The notes beneath the pieces were generated by a model. The model searched no databases. It had not been told where the DNA came from and worked only from the letters and a program-made list of their open reading frames with translations. Made by a program: the position numbers and the translations under genes. From positions 1-64,000 of the forward strand of contig JAJEDE010000007.1 of assembly GCA_022821645.1 (NCBI GenBank): 64,000 bases of DNA. The letters are read 5' to 3'. The DNA comes from Chloroflexota bacterium (GTDB lineage: Bacteria > Chloroflexota > UBA11872). Each line of letters opens with the position of its first letter. The first letter of the stretch is position 1. Below, one piece after another: positions 6,677 to 15,622 of this stretch.

Positions 6677-6919
6677 ACTGACGTCGATAGTACTACGAGC
6701 GGTACCACTGCTCCGCACAGAGAGGGGCCTGCTCGCCGGACGTTCGTCATCGGCCTAAGCCTCCGACGACGTGCGCCTCCCTGGCTGAGCCGAGAAACCG
6801 GCTCGGGTCCCGCAGCCGATTCCTCGGCAGCGACATCACCCTGGTCCCCAGCGAACTGGCAATCGTCGCGCCTGGCAGTCATCGCGTAGTGCAAGTCCTT
6901 GACGCTTGACCGCCTTGGG

Positions 6920-6948
6920 TTGCCCTCTGTTCTCGTTCAGTGTACACT
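6920..6948 (+). promoter_or_regulatory. Candidate sigma-70-type promoter
   Basis: TTGCCC at 6920-6925 is followed, after 17 bases, by TACACT at 6943-6948. Each hexamer matches the consensus at four of six positions. The -10 lies in a 10-bp palindrome AGTGTACACT that might be an operator. It would leave a leader of about 560 bases before the first sulfatase. Confidence 0.3.
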
Positions 6949-7069
6949 AGGCCTGACGTTCTCGCAAGCCTTCTCGGAGATCCCTCGTGTCCGCCGCGCC
7001 AGCCTGCTCCCCGAGATTCCGACCAGGGCTCCCCAGCACGCCCCGCTTCGGAGTCCTCCGGGCCCCGCG

Positions 7070-7110
7070 GCGCCTCAAGAGTTTTTTGGAAAAAACTCTT
7101 ACCCGCGCGA
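7070..7110. repeat. 41-bp hairpin repeat, copy 1
   Basis: An inverted repeat with 11-base arms AAGAGTTTTTT and AAAAAACTCTT around GG, flanked by GCGCCTC on the left and ACCCGCGCGA on the right. All 41 bases are identical in copy 2. The A/T-rich stem contrasts strongly with the GC-rich surroundings. It could act as a bidirectional terminator or be a short interspersed palindromic element. Confidence 0.8.
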
Positions 7111-7354
7111 CAACCCGACTCCGGCGCCTCGCTCCCGGTTTCTCTTCACCGCCACCGCAACGGCCCCGTTCTACGCCAGGCTCGATCCCCGTCGCGCTCG
7201 GCTTCTCCAGGTTCGTGGTCAGCTCGTCGACCTTGGCCACCCTCTCCCGCGGCTACGGCACTGTCCGGCACTCCGCCCCCTCCGCGCCTGCCAAACCCGA
7301 CCTCCCGTTGTCCGTCCCCAACCCCTCCGAATTCGCGCCAGAACACACCCCGCC

Positions 7355-7395
7355 GCGCCTCAAGAGTTTTTTGGAAAAAACTCTTACCCGCGCGA
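7355..7395. repeat. 41-bp hairpin repeat, copy 2
   Basis: Identical to 7070-7110 and in the same orientation, 285 bases further on. The sequences between and around the copies are unrelated, so the element itself, not a longer segment, was duplicated or selected. Confidence 0.8.
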
Positions 7396-7511
7396 GGGCC
7401 ACGTTTCTGGCCCCATCCGCCGCCGCTCCCAACTCGCATCCCGCCGCCCAAGTTGAGCCGCCCGCCCCCAGGCGGTACCGTCAGGCGCAGCCTGCCCACG
7501 GGACACGCCGC

Positions 7512-8969
7512 ATGAGCCAGGATCAGAGCCGCCCCAACGTGCTGCTCATCATCACCGACCAGCAGCGCGGCGACTGCCTCGGCATCGACGGCCACCCCGT
7601 CCTGCAGACGCCCGCCATGGACTGGCTCGGAGCCTCCGGCACCTTCTTTCGCCGCGGCTACTCCGAATCCCCCTCCTGCATCCCCGCCCGCCGCGTCCTC
7701 ATGTCCGGCCGCCCGCCCGACGAGGACGGCATGGTCGGCTTCATGAGCGCCCCCTGGGACCCGCCCGCCACCCTCGCCGGCGAACTCCGCGCCGCTGGCT
7801 ACGAAACCCGCATGGTCGGCAAGCTCCACCTCCATCCAAAGCGCCACCGCTTCGGCTTCGATGTCCTTGAACTCGCCGACTCCACCCGCGCCGACGACAA
7901 CGAATACCTCGACTGGCTCCAAGGCGAATTCCCCCTCGACCGCTGGGCCATGGCCCACGGCGCCACCCCCAACGGCTGGATCGGCCGCCCCAACCACCTC
8001 CCCGAGGAGAAGACCCACACCTTCTGGTGCGTCTCCCGCGCCATCGAATACCTCGAAAAACGCGACCCCTCCTGCCCCTTCTTCCTCAACGTCTCCTTCA
8101 TCGATCCCCATCCCCCGATGACCCCGCCCGACTGGTTCTACGACCGCTACGCCGCCATGGACCTGCCCGAACCCGCAATGGGCGACTGGATGGAACCCTG
8201 GGATGGCCCGCCCCGCGGCATCCCCGCCGAAAAGGGCCCCTACGGTCAGCGCGGCCCCATCGACCCGGACGCCATGCACAACCTGCGCGCCGCCTACTAC
8301 GGCCTGATCAACCACATCGACATGCAACTGAGCCGGCTCTTCCAGTACATGCGCGACAACGGCCTGCTGGAAGAGACCTTCATCGTCTTCGTCAGCGACC
8401 ACGGCGAGATGCTGGGCGACCACCAGATGTACTCCAAGTGCCGCGCCTTCGACGCCTCCGCCCGCGTCCCCTTCCTGGCCCGCGCCCCCCAGCGCATGGG
8501 CTTGCCCCGCGAGGTCGTCTGCGACCAGCCCGTCGGCCTCCAGGACCTCATGCCCACCATCCTCGAAGCCGTTGGCGCGCCCATCCCCGAGTCCGTCAGC
8601 GGCCGCAGCCTGCTCCCACTAATGCGCGGCGAGGACGCCGACTGGCGCCGCTACCTGCACGGCGAGCATTGCGGCATGTACCGCTACATCGACGGCAATC
8701 ACTGGCTGGTCGATACGCGCTACAAGTACATCTGGATGAGCCAGACCGGCCGCGAACTCTTCTTCGACCTCCACGAAGACCCGCTCGAGGAGCGCGACCT
8801 GTCAGCCCAAGCCGACCTCACGCCCTGGCGCGAACACCTCATCGAGGTCCTACGCGACCGCCCCGAGGGCTTCACCGACGGCCAGCGCCTGATCCCTGGC
8901 CAACCCCACGAGCACATGATTCCAACCATGGTCCCGCCGGGCATCACCGTGACCCGGCCCAAGCTCTAG
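7512..8969 (+). CDS. Type I sulfatase (485 aa), first of a tandem pair
   Basis: An alkaline-phosphatase-superfamily sulfatase. The N-terminus RPNVLLIITDQQRGD gives metal-binding Asp16 and neighbours. Residues 56-60 CIPAR are the formylglycine signature (C-x-P-x-R), so Cys56 needs conversion to formylglycine. VSDHGEMLGDH near residue 295 gives the second metal-site Asp-His. There is no signal peptide, so it should act in the cytoplasm on imported sulfate esters or related phospho/phosphonate esters. Start ATG at 7512 is chosen at the family N-terminus; the open frame extends upstream through the hairpin repeats. The next gene, 11 bases on, is a close paralogue, indicating tandem duplication. 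Confidence 0.9.
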   Translation: MSQDQSRPNVLLIITDQQRGDCLGIDGHPVLQTPAMDWLGASGTFFRRGYSESPSCIPARRVLMSGRPPDEDGMVGFMSAPWDPPATLAGELRAAGYETRMVGKLHLHPKRHRFGFDVLELADSTRADDNEYLDWLQGEFPLDRWAMAHGATPNGWIGRPNHLPEEKTHTFWCVSRAIEYLEKRDPSCPFFLNVSFIDPHPPMTPPDWFYDRYAAMDLPEPAMGDWMEPWDGPPRGIPAEKGPYGQRGPIDPDAMHNLRAAYYGLINHIDMQLSRLFQYMRDNGLLEETFIVFVSDHGEMLGDHQMYSKCRAFDASARVPFLARAPQRMGLPREVVCDQPVGLQDLMPTILEAVGAPIPESVSGRSLLPLMRGEDADWRRYLHGEHCGMYRYIDGNHWLVDTRYKYIWMSQTGRELFFDLHEDPLEERDLSAQADLTPWREHLIEVLRDRPEGFTDGQRLIPGQPHEHMIPTMVPPGITVTRPKL

Positions 8970-8980
8970 CGGGGCGCCTG

Positions 8981-10501
8981 ATGCCCGACAAGCAACCCCA
9001 CATCCTGCTGATCATGACCGATCAGCAGCGCAACGACGCGCTCGGCATCGCCGACCATCCCGTCCTGCAGACGCCCAGCATGGACTGGATCGGAGCCTCC
9101 GGCACCCGCTTCCGCCGCGGCTACACCGAGTCCCCCGCCTGCATTCCCGCCCGGCGCGTTCTCATGTCCGGCCAGGCGCCCTGCGTCAACGGCATGGTCG
9201 GCATGACCGGCGGCATGCCCTGGGATCCTCCGGCCACGCTTGCCGGCGAACTCGGCAACGCGGGCTACGAGACCCGCATGATCGGCAAGATCCACCTCTT
9301 CCCCAACCGCCGCCGCTTCGGCTTCGACGCCATGGAGCTGGCGGACAGCACCCGCGGGACGGACAACGACTACCTGGACTGGTTGCACGGCGAGATCCCC
9401 CTCAACCGCTGGGCCATGGCCCACGGCGCAACCCCCAACGGCTGGATCGGCCGACCCAACCACCTGCCTGAGGAACTCACCCACACCTTCTGGTGCGTCT
9501 CCCGCGCCATCAATTTCCTCGAGCGTCGCGACCCCAGCCAGCCCTTCTTCCTCAACCTCTCCTTCATCGACCCCCATCCCCCCTTCACCCCGCCCAAGTT
9601 CTTCTTTGACCGCTACGCGGAGATGGATCTGCCGCAGCCGGTCATCGGCGACTGGGTAGAACCCTGGAAGGGCCCCGATCGCGGCATCGACCCGGAGGTT
9701 CGTTCCGAGCGGCGCTTCTACCGCCGCGGCATGAATCTCGATCCGCTGCCCATGCACTACATGCGCGCCGCCTACTTCGGAATGATCAACCACATCGACA
9801 TGCAACTCAGCCGCCTCTTTCAGTACATGCGCGACAAGAGCCTGCTGGAGGACACGCTGATTGTCTTCGTCAGCGACCACGGCGAGATGCTGGGCGACCA
9901 CTACCACATCGCCAAGAGCTTCCCCTTCGAAGCCTCGGCTGGGATTCCTTTCCTCATCAACCCGCCCGAGGCCTGGGGCGCCCCGCGTGCCCAGGTTCTC
10001 GACCAGCCCGTGGGACTCCAGGACGTCATGCCCACCCTGATCGACGCTGCCGGCGCTGAAATCCCGTCCTCGGTCACCGGCCGCAGCCTCGTGCCGCTGG
10101 TCCGCGGCGAGTCGCCCGCCTGGCGCGACGCGCTGCACCTCGAATACGCCAGCGGCGCCGGATCTGAACTGGCGCTCGGAACGACGCAAGACGAACCCCC
10201 GCCCGCCGAACAGCAATGGGCCCGCGGCTGGCACGCCCTGGTCAACGACAGCCACAAGTACATCTGGGAAAGCCAGACCGGTCAGGAACTGCTATTCGAT
10301 GTCCGCAACGACCCATTTGAGGAACGCGACCTCTCCTCCCAGACCGACCTCGGCCCCTGGCGTCAGCGCCTGATCGAGCAGCTCCGCGACCGCCCCGAAG
10401 GCTTCACCGACGGCTCACGGCTCATCACCGGCCGCCCCCACGATCACATGGTCCCCGGACTCGCCCCACCCAACTACAACCCCGGCCCTCCCGTCTACTA
10501 G
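8981..10501 (+). CDS. Type I sulfatase (506 aa), second of a tandem pair
   Basis: A close paralogue of the preceding gene along its whole length (for example HATPNGWIGRPNHLPEE-like core, INHIDMQLSRLFQYMRD, VSDHGEMLGDH). Metal ligands come from MTDQQRND; residues 54-58 CIPAR form the formylglycine site. It has a short insertion before the C-terminal KYIWESQTGQELLFD block. No signal peptide is present. Its TAG stop at 10499-10501 shares the tetranucleotide CTAG with the stop of the convergent MFS gene. It probably works with the adjacent transporter on related substrates; specificity cannot be read from the sequence. Confidence 0.9.
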   Translation: MPDKQPHILLIMTDQQRNDALGIADHPVLQTPSMDWIGASGTRFRRGYTESPACIPARRVLMSGQAPCVNGMVGMTGGMPWDPPATLAGELGNAGYETRMIGKIHLFPNRRRFGFDAMELADSTRGTDNDYLDWLHGEIPLNRWAMAHGATPNGWIGRPNHLPEELTHTFWCVSRAINFLERRDPSQPFFLNLSFIDPHPPFTPPKFFFDRYAEMDLPQPVIGDWVEPWKGPDRGIDPEVRSERRFYRRGMNLDPLPMHYMRAAYFGMINHIDMQLSRLFQYMRDKSLLEDTLIVFVSDHGEMLGDHYHIAKSFPFEASAGIPFLINPPEAWGAPRAQVLDQPVGLQDVMPTLIDAAGAEIPSSVTGRSLVPLVRGESPAWRDALHLEYASGAGSELALGTTQDEPPPAEQQWARGWHALVNDSHKYIWESQTGQELLFDVRNDPFEERDLSSQTDLGPWRQRLIEQLRDRPEGFTDGSRLITGRPHDHMVPGLAPPNYNPGPPVY

Positions 10502-11730
10502 CGGCGTCCCCCCGCCATCCGCACCGCCTCCGGCCGCCGCCGCAACGCCAGCATCGAAACAACCCCAAACACCGGCCCCACCGCCAACAGCCCAAACGCC
10601 GCCGCCCAATGCGGCCCGCCATCCACCAGCAGCCCAACCAGGTGAATACTCACAAACGTCAGCAGAAACCCAATGCAGATCTGCATGGTCAACGCGGTAC
10701 CCACGTACTGGGACGGGCTCAATTCCGAGATCGCCGCCGAGAACTGTGCCGAGTCCGCAATCACGCTGAACCCCCAAACCAACATGACCGGCGCCAGCAC
10801 CCACAGCGGCGCATCCGCTAGCAACGCCACAGCAATCGCCGCGCTCCCGCTCACCGCCATCGCCCCAGCCGCCGTCACCGACCGCCCCACCCGGTCGGCA
10901 ATCCAGCCTCCGGCCACTGCTCCACCCCCACCAACCGCAATCACCGCAAACGCCAACCCCGCCGCCAACTCCGGCTCCCCGCCTTCCCGTGCCACGACCT
11001 GCGCCAGAAACAGCGGTATCCAGGCCCACATCGCATAGAGTTCCCACTGATGGCCCAAGTACCCGAGCGTCGCCAGCCGTAGCCCCGGCGCGCGCACGAT
11101 CTCAAGCGCGAACCGAGGATTGAACCGAGCCGCCGGCGCCGCAAACGGCCCCTGCCGAACCCCGCCCAGCACCAGCAGTCCCGCCACCATCGCCAGCCCC
11201 GCCGTAACCAGCACCACCGGCCGCCATGACGCATCCAGCAACGCCCGAACCAGGTGAGGGCTCGCCGATCCAATGGTCAGCGCGCCCACGATCAGACTCA
11301 ACGCTAGCCCCCGACTACGACGGGTCCAAGTGGCGGCCAGCTTCAAACCTGGTGGATACACACCCGCCAGAAACGCTCCAGTCAGGAAACGCAGGACCGC
11401 TCCGTCAAGCGGGCCAGTGGCAATCACGGCAAGACCGGCAGTCGTCAGGGCCGCGCCGGCGGCACTGAGTGCGAAGAGTCGCGACGCGTCGAAGCGATCG
11501 GGAATGTTCAGAACGCCGCTCACCAGCGTTCCAGCTACGAATCCCAGCTGCACGGCCAGCGTCAGCCATGCGGCCGCTCCAGCCGTGAGCCGCCACTCAG
11601 TTTGGATCAGCGGCGCTACCGCGGCCGCGCTGAACCATGGCGCCAGCGCCAGCAACTCGGCCAGCGTCAGCAAGCCCAGACTGCGCCACCGTCGGACGCC
11701 GTCCTCGGCCGCAGGCAAGACCCTGGTCAT
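10498..11730 (-). CDS. MFS transporter (410 aa)
   Basis: A 12-helix major facilitator. Helix-rich sequence throughout, with a cytoplasmic basic loop after helix 2-3 and a conserved motif-A-like GGWIADRVGRSVTAAG in the second half. The first half contains GVYPPGLKLAATWTRRSRG. It is an inner-membrane secondary carrier; the substrate is unknown but the convergent sulfatase pair makes an organic sulfate, sugar or organic acid attractive. The ATG at 11730 is the family start. It ends tail to tail with the second sulfatase, sharing CTAG. The next gene on this strand upstream is the binding protein, separated by a strong terminator. Confidence 0.8.
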   Translation of the reverse strand: MTRVLPAAEDGVRRWRSLGLLTLAELLALAPWFSAAAVAPLIQTEWRLTAGAAAWLTLAVQLGFVAGTLVSGVLNIPDRFDASRLFALSAAGAALTTAGLAVIATGPLDGAVLRFLTGAFLAGVYPPGLKLAATWTRRSRGLALSLIVGALTIGSASPHLVRALLDASWRPVVLVTAGLAMVAGLLVLGGVRQGPFAAPAARFNPRFALEIVRAPGLRLATLGYLGHQWELYAMWAWIPLFLAQVVAREGGEPELAAGLAFAVIAVGGGGAVAGGWIADRVGRSVTAAGAMAVSGSAAIAVALLADAPLWVLAPVMLVWGFSVIADSAQFSAAISELSPSQYVGTALTMQICIGFLLTFVSIHLVGLLVDGGPHWAAAFGLLAVGPVFGVVSMLALRRRPEAVRMAGGRR

Positions 11731-11783
11731 TCTCAGACTCTACCCAGCATCGGGATCCGCGTTCGTCGGGTGCTCAAAGCGAA

Positions 11784-11811
11784 CGAGGCCCCCGCCGAAG
11801 CGGGGGCCTCG
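11784..11811 (-). terminator. Strong GC hairpin after the solute-binding protein gene
   Basis: Perfect 12-bp stem (11784-11795 with 11800-11811) and a 4-base loop, starting 20 bases after the stop of the binding-protein gene on the minus strand. The following T-run is short (TTCGCTTTG), so termination may be only partial. Confidence 0.6.
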
Positions 11812-11831
11812 CTCAATGGACGGGTCGAGCG

Positions 11832-13481
11832 CTAGCGATTGACGTCACCCATTGACAGGCCGTCCTGGAACTTCTTGAGAAGCCCATTGACCTGTTCGCT
11901 TGCCTTCTCCAGCGATTCCTGAGCCGACGCTTCGCCGACCAGCGCGCGGTCCATCTGTGGTCGCCAGAGGGCGCGGATCTCGGAGTAGAAGCCGCCCGGC
12001 ACGTACCACTGCATCGCCCGCAGATTCGGGTTGGCAATGTACTCGTACAGGTGGTGCATGCCTTCCGGCGGCGCGGCGTTCGCCACGGGTAGGTCCGCAA
12101 CTTCCTTCCACAGCGGCAGGTGACCACGGTCAATGGAGACGCGACCCTGCACTTCCGGTCCGGCGAGGAAGTAGACCCATTCAACCGCCTGTTCTTCCAC
12201 GCCGGTCACAGTGGCCGTACCGGCCACGATGTGCGGCTGGTCGTTCCACTCAAAGTTGGCGTGGTTGGTGTTCTCGCCCCAGGGCATCGGCCCCAGTGAC
12301 CACTCGAAGCGGTCGGAGATGCGTGGCGCACGGAAACCGGTGCTGTAAACAACTCCACCAATCTCAACGGCCTGCTTGCCCGCCGAGAAGGGGTCGCCAA
12401 ACTCGGCCGACAGGTCGCCGCGCTGCTCAGGCGTGTAGGACACGTTGTCCTTGTGGATGTAATCCACAATGTCCTGCCAGCCCTGCCAGCCGTCGTTCAG
12501 CGGCGGACCCCAGATCTGGGCACCGTCGGGTCCGTCGACGCGTGCCTGGCCATTGTTGTATCCGTACATCTGCGGGAAGACCTGGAACTGCTCGGATCGC
12601 GTGGCGCGAATTCCAAATATGTCGTTCTCCGGGTCGCGCAGCTTTCGCATTTCTTCCAGCAGGTCGCTGTAGCGCATGCCTTCGCTTGGCTGGTTCGCTC
12701 CCGCCGCCTCAAACAGCGTGACGTTGTAGGCGAGTCCCCCAATTGCGCCTTGGTACGGCATTCCGTACAAGGGCCCCTGCAGACGGGTGGAGTCGTACGG
12801 GTAGCTCTGGTCCATGTTGTCCGAGTAAATGTCGGGCTGGAACCAGTAATTCGACGGGTCGTAGCCGTCCTTCTTGGCCAGGATGTCGTCGATGTTCAGC
12901 CACACGCCCGCACCCTGGAACTGCTGGAAGGATACGCCGTTGAGCAGGTTCGACTCGGAGAGCGTGCCGGCCACCGCTTCCACGGCGATCTTCTCGTAGT
13001 AGATGTGGTCCTGCGGGATGAACTTGACCTTGATGTCAGGTCGCTCAACCGCAAATCGCTCGATTGCCCACTGCATGGCCGCGCCACGTGGACCCGAGGT
13101 GTGGTCGGTGGCGTGCTCGATCTTGACGGTGCGAGTTACAGGCGGCGCCTCCTGAATCACTACCTTCTCGACGACCTTCTCGACCTCGACCGTCTGCGTT
13201 ACGACCTTCTCGACCTCGACGACCTTCTCGACCTCGACCGTCTTCGTGACGACGCGATCGACTTGCTGGGTCACGATCTTCTCGACCGGGACTTCCCTGA
13301 CCTCAGTCTCACGGACGATCTTCTCGACCGGGACTTCCTTGATCACCGTCGTCTCGACCGGGACTTCCTTCGTGACGACCTGCGTCTCACCGCAGGCTGC
13401 CAAGGCTGCCAGTCCGGCAATTCCAGTTGCTCCAGCGGCAGCGCCTCGCAGCATATGCCGTCGTGAAATCAATCGACGCAT
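11832..13481 (-). CDS. ABC transporter solute-binding lipoprotein, family 1, Tat-exported
   Basis: 549 residues. The start ATG at 13481 follows GGGAGG by a few bases. The N-terminus SRRHMLRG is a twin-arginine motif, followed by a hydrophobic stretch and the lipobox LAAC with Cys30. Residues about 35-125 are a Val/Glu/Lys repeat linker (VEKIV, EVPVEK, VEVEKVV) that is characteristic of Chloroflexota binding proteins. The rest is a periplasmic-binding fold of the sugar/oligosaccharide type (PDIKVKFIPQ, GPLYGMPYQGAIGGLAYNV, AVEWVYFLAGPEVQG). It would deliver a carbohydrate to an ABC permease, but no cognate permease genes are adjacent, so it is an orphan here. The nearby sulfatases make a sulfated sugar an appealing guess. 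Confidence 0.88.
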   Translation of the reverse strand: MRRLISRRHMLRGAAAGATGIAGLAALAACGETQVVTKEVPVETTVIKEVPVEKIVRETEVREVPVEKIVTQQVDRVVTKTVEVEKVVEVEKVVTQTVEVEKVVEKVVIQEAPPVTRTVKIEHATDHTSGPRGAAMQWAIERFAVERPDIKVKFIPQDHIYYEKIAVEAVAGTLSESNLLNGVSFQQFQGAGVWLNIDDILAKKDGYDPSNYWFQPDIYSDNMDQSYPYDSTRLQGPLYGMPYQGAIGGLAYNVTLFEAAGANQPSEGMRYSDLLEEMRKLRDPENDIFGIRATRSEQFQVFPQMYGYNNGQARVDGPDGAQIWGPPLNDGWQGWQDIVDYIHKDNVSYTPEQRGDLSAEFGDPFSAGKQAVEIGGVVYSTGFRAPRISDRFEWSLGPMPWGENTNHANFEWNDQPHIVAGTATVTGVEEQAVEWVYFLAGPEVQGRVSIDRGHLPLWKEVADLPVANAAPPEGMHHLYEYIANPNLRAMQWYVPGGFYSEIRALWRPQMDRALVGEASAQESLEKASEQVNGLLKKFQDGLSMGDVNR

Positions 13482-13602
13482 CGGTCCCTCCCTGGTTCCA
13501 GCCGGAGCGCCTTCTGACGCTCGGTGATCCGTCGCGACGCTCACTCTAACGCAGCCGTGAATTTAGCGTCGAACGACCGTCCAGCTAGCCCTGTTTGGCG
13601 GC

Positions 13603-15072
13603 CTACAAGATCGGCTGTGCCAACGTGGCGGGGCGTGGCGGGGGTTCAACAACGTCGGGCCAGGTGTCTCGCGTCGCGACGAGCCAGCGGCCTAGTGCCT
13701 GTCGCGAAAGATCCAGTTGATTCCCGTACTCCGGGTTTGCAATCTGGTTGTGCAGTTCGAGCGGGTCGTCGCGCAGGTCATATAGCTCGTTGCTGTCGTC
13801 CTGCGATTCCACGTACTTCCAGCGCTCGTCCACCCACATCCGCAGCGGATGCAGCGGATCGGTCCAGTTCACCGAGTGAAACTCCGCGACCACGCCCTCG
13901 TTGACCTGGGCGTCGCCGCCACGAATGAGATCTCCAAAGTCGACGCCCTGCAGCACGTCCGCCGGTTGACCTCCACACATGGCGACGATGGTGGGTACGA
14001 GGTCGACTAGTGATACGACCCGAGCCGAACGATGGGCGAACCCAAGCCCGCCGGGTGGTCGAACAACAAGCGGAATCCGCACCAGGTCCTCGTACATCAC
14101 CGCGCCTTTGGCTGCCAGCCCGTGATGCCCGAGCATCTCCCCGTGGTCCGAGAAGAAGATAAAGAGTGTGTTGTCCCACTTGTTGGCATCCAGCAACGCC
14201 GTAACCAGTCGGCCAACCAGGTGGTCCACATACGAAACGGCGCCCCAATAGGCCGCCCGCATCGACCGGACCTCGTCATCAGTCCAGTCCGATATGACCT
14301 TCAGCTGCTCGGCGTCGCGGTGGGCGACCAGCGCCGGGCCGGCCGGGTCGTGCCGGTTGGCCGGCAGGTCCATGTCGTCCGGGTCGTACATGGAATGGAA
14401 AGGCTCTGGCGAGGTGTAGGGCGGGTGCGGTTCGTGACAGGAATAGACCAGACAGAATGGCTGATCGTCGCCCTTGCGGCTGCGCACCCAGTCCGTGGCG
14501 TGGTCCATGTGGAAGAAGGACGGATGCTGGGCGAGCGGAAGCAACGATGGTCCGACGCTGGTCTTCCGGTTGTAGACGGCGGGATCCGGCTCGAACCCAT
14601 GCTCCTTGCCGCCGATTTCCACGCCGATCTGCTGTGTCAGCCGCAGGACCTCATTCTGCGCACGCCGGTCCACGTCGATATCTCCCGAACGAGAGCAGAA
14701 GTCGGGAAATCCCGGCCGCGCCGCCCCGCTGCCCAGGTGCCACTTGCCCGCATAGCCGCGTAGGTACCCAAGATCTCCGAGATAGTCGCCCAGGTTGCGC
14801 ACGCCTTCCGGATAGCGCATGAGATCGCATCCCGGCCGCATCTGGTGATTGGCCACCATGCCGTTGGTATGCGGATACAACCCCGAAAGCGTGGCCATGC
14901 GTGACGGCGAACAGATGGGATAGGGACAGTAGGCTCGGTCGAACAGCGCCCCGTCGCTGGCGATCCAGTCGAGGTGTGGTGTCCGAATACCCTCCACGCC
15001 GCCGGCCGCAATGGTGTCGGCGTGCTGCTGATCGCTGATGAACAGAACGACGTTCGGACGAGTGCCGGGCAT
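13603..15072 (-). CDS. Type I sulfatase (489 aa)
   Basis: RPNVVLFISDQQHAD supplies the first metal ligands and CSPSR at residues 54-58 is the canonical formylglycine motif, Cys54 being the nucleophile precursor. Conserved blocks GYAGKWHLG and FFSDHGEMLGHHG support an active enzyme. There is no signal peptide. It lies 58 bases upstream of the binding-protein gene on the same strand, so it may be co-transcribed with it; the product would then be a sulfatase-plus-uptake unit. It is not a close paralogue of the 7512/8981 pair. Confidence 0.9.
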   Translation of the reverse strand: MPGTRPNVVLFISDQQHADTIAAGGVEGIRTPHLDWIASDGALFDRAYCPYPICSPSRMATLSGLYPHTNGMVANHQMRPGCDLMRYPEGVRNLGDYLGDLGYLRGYAGKWHLGSGAARPGFPDFCSRSGDIDVDRRAQNEVLRLTQQIGVEIGGKEHGFEPDPAVYNRKTSVGPSLLPLAQHPSFFHMDHATDWVRSRKGDDQPFCLVYSCHEPHPPYTSPEPFHSMYDPDDMDLPANRHDPAGPALVAHRDAEQLKVISDWTDDEVRSMRAAYWGAVSYVDHLVGRLVTALLDANKWDNTLFIFFSDHGEMLGHHGLAAKGAVMYEDLVRIPLVVRPPGGLGFAHRSARVVSLVDLVPTIVAMCGGQPADVLQGVDFGDLIRGGDAQVNEGVVAEFHSVNWTDPLHPLRMWVDERWKYVESQDDSNELYDLRDDPLELHNQIANPEYGNQLDLSRQALGRWLVATRDTWPDVVEPPPRPATLAQPIL

Positions 15073-15134
15073 CGGTCAGCCCCCTTCCGGGACAACGCTG
15101 GCGAGCGTATCGAGGTCTTTGGTCTGAGCTGGCG

Positions 15135-15569
15135 TTAAGCCGCATCTCCTCGGGCGCGTCGCCAAAGACGCAGTCCACTCGCTGCCGCCACTGCAATCAG
15201 CGGCGGGTTGATGAACGGCCAGCTTAGCGTGGACGAGGATTCCGGATCCGCTGCCCAGTTCTGATCGAACCACTTCCAGAAGAACAAAATGCACAGGATG
15301 ATCGACGCGTAGAGCAGCACGTTGGTTTCCAGGTACTCGCGGGTCACGCCGGATGTAGCACTGGAGTCGCTCCGGTTCAGCGCCAACTTGAAATGCAGGT
15401 TCGCCGACAGCATCAGGATCAGCGCGACTGCCCAGAACCAATTCAGCACGTTCCAGACCGGATAGCTGCTCGAGCCGTCGTGGTAGAGCGGCGTAACCAC
15501 AAAGTGAACGCCCACGGCTATCGCCAGCGCAACGATATACGCTCCCGCAACCATTCTGACGAGCTGCAC
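15135..15569 (-). CDS. Small four-helix membrane protein (144 aa)
   Basis: I do not recognise the family. Four hydrophobic helices are visible: VAGAYIVALAIAVGVHFVV, NVLNWFWAVALILMLSANL, NVLLYASIILCILFFWKWF and WPFINPPLIAVAAASGLRL, with a basic C-terminal end. The GTG start at 15569 has GAGG eight bases upstream; an ATG five codons later is possible. It lies between a sulfatase and an alpha/beta hydrolase on the same strand. Function unknown. Confidence 0.6.
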   Translation of the reverse strand: MQLVRMVAGAYIVALAIAVGVHFVVTPLYHDGSSSYPVWNVLNWFWAVALILMLSANLHFKLALNRSDSSATSGVTREYLETNVLLYASIILCILFFWKWFDQNWAADPESSSTLSWPFINPPLIAVAAASGLRLWRRARGDAA

Positions 15570-15622
15570 GTTCCCTACCTCGCGACCAACCGGAACGTCC
15601 GTTGGGACGGCTGCCGGCGGGA

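Larger units (their letters stand above)
6677..7511. other. Long non-coding stretch between hicA and the sulfatase pair
   Basis: 835 bases. Open frames here have no family likeness and read through hairpin repeats, so I treat them as non-coding. The stretch contains a candidate promoter (6920-6948) pointing to the sulfatases and two identical 41-bp hairpin elements (7070-7110 and 7355-7395). Confidence 0.6.

Noticed and set aside
6899-7511. Upstream extension of the first sulfatase through the hairpins
   Set aside because: The extension is low-complexity and the sulfatase family starts at 7512; both hairpins would have to be translated.
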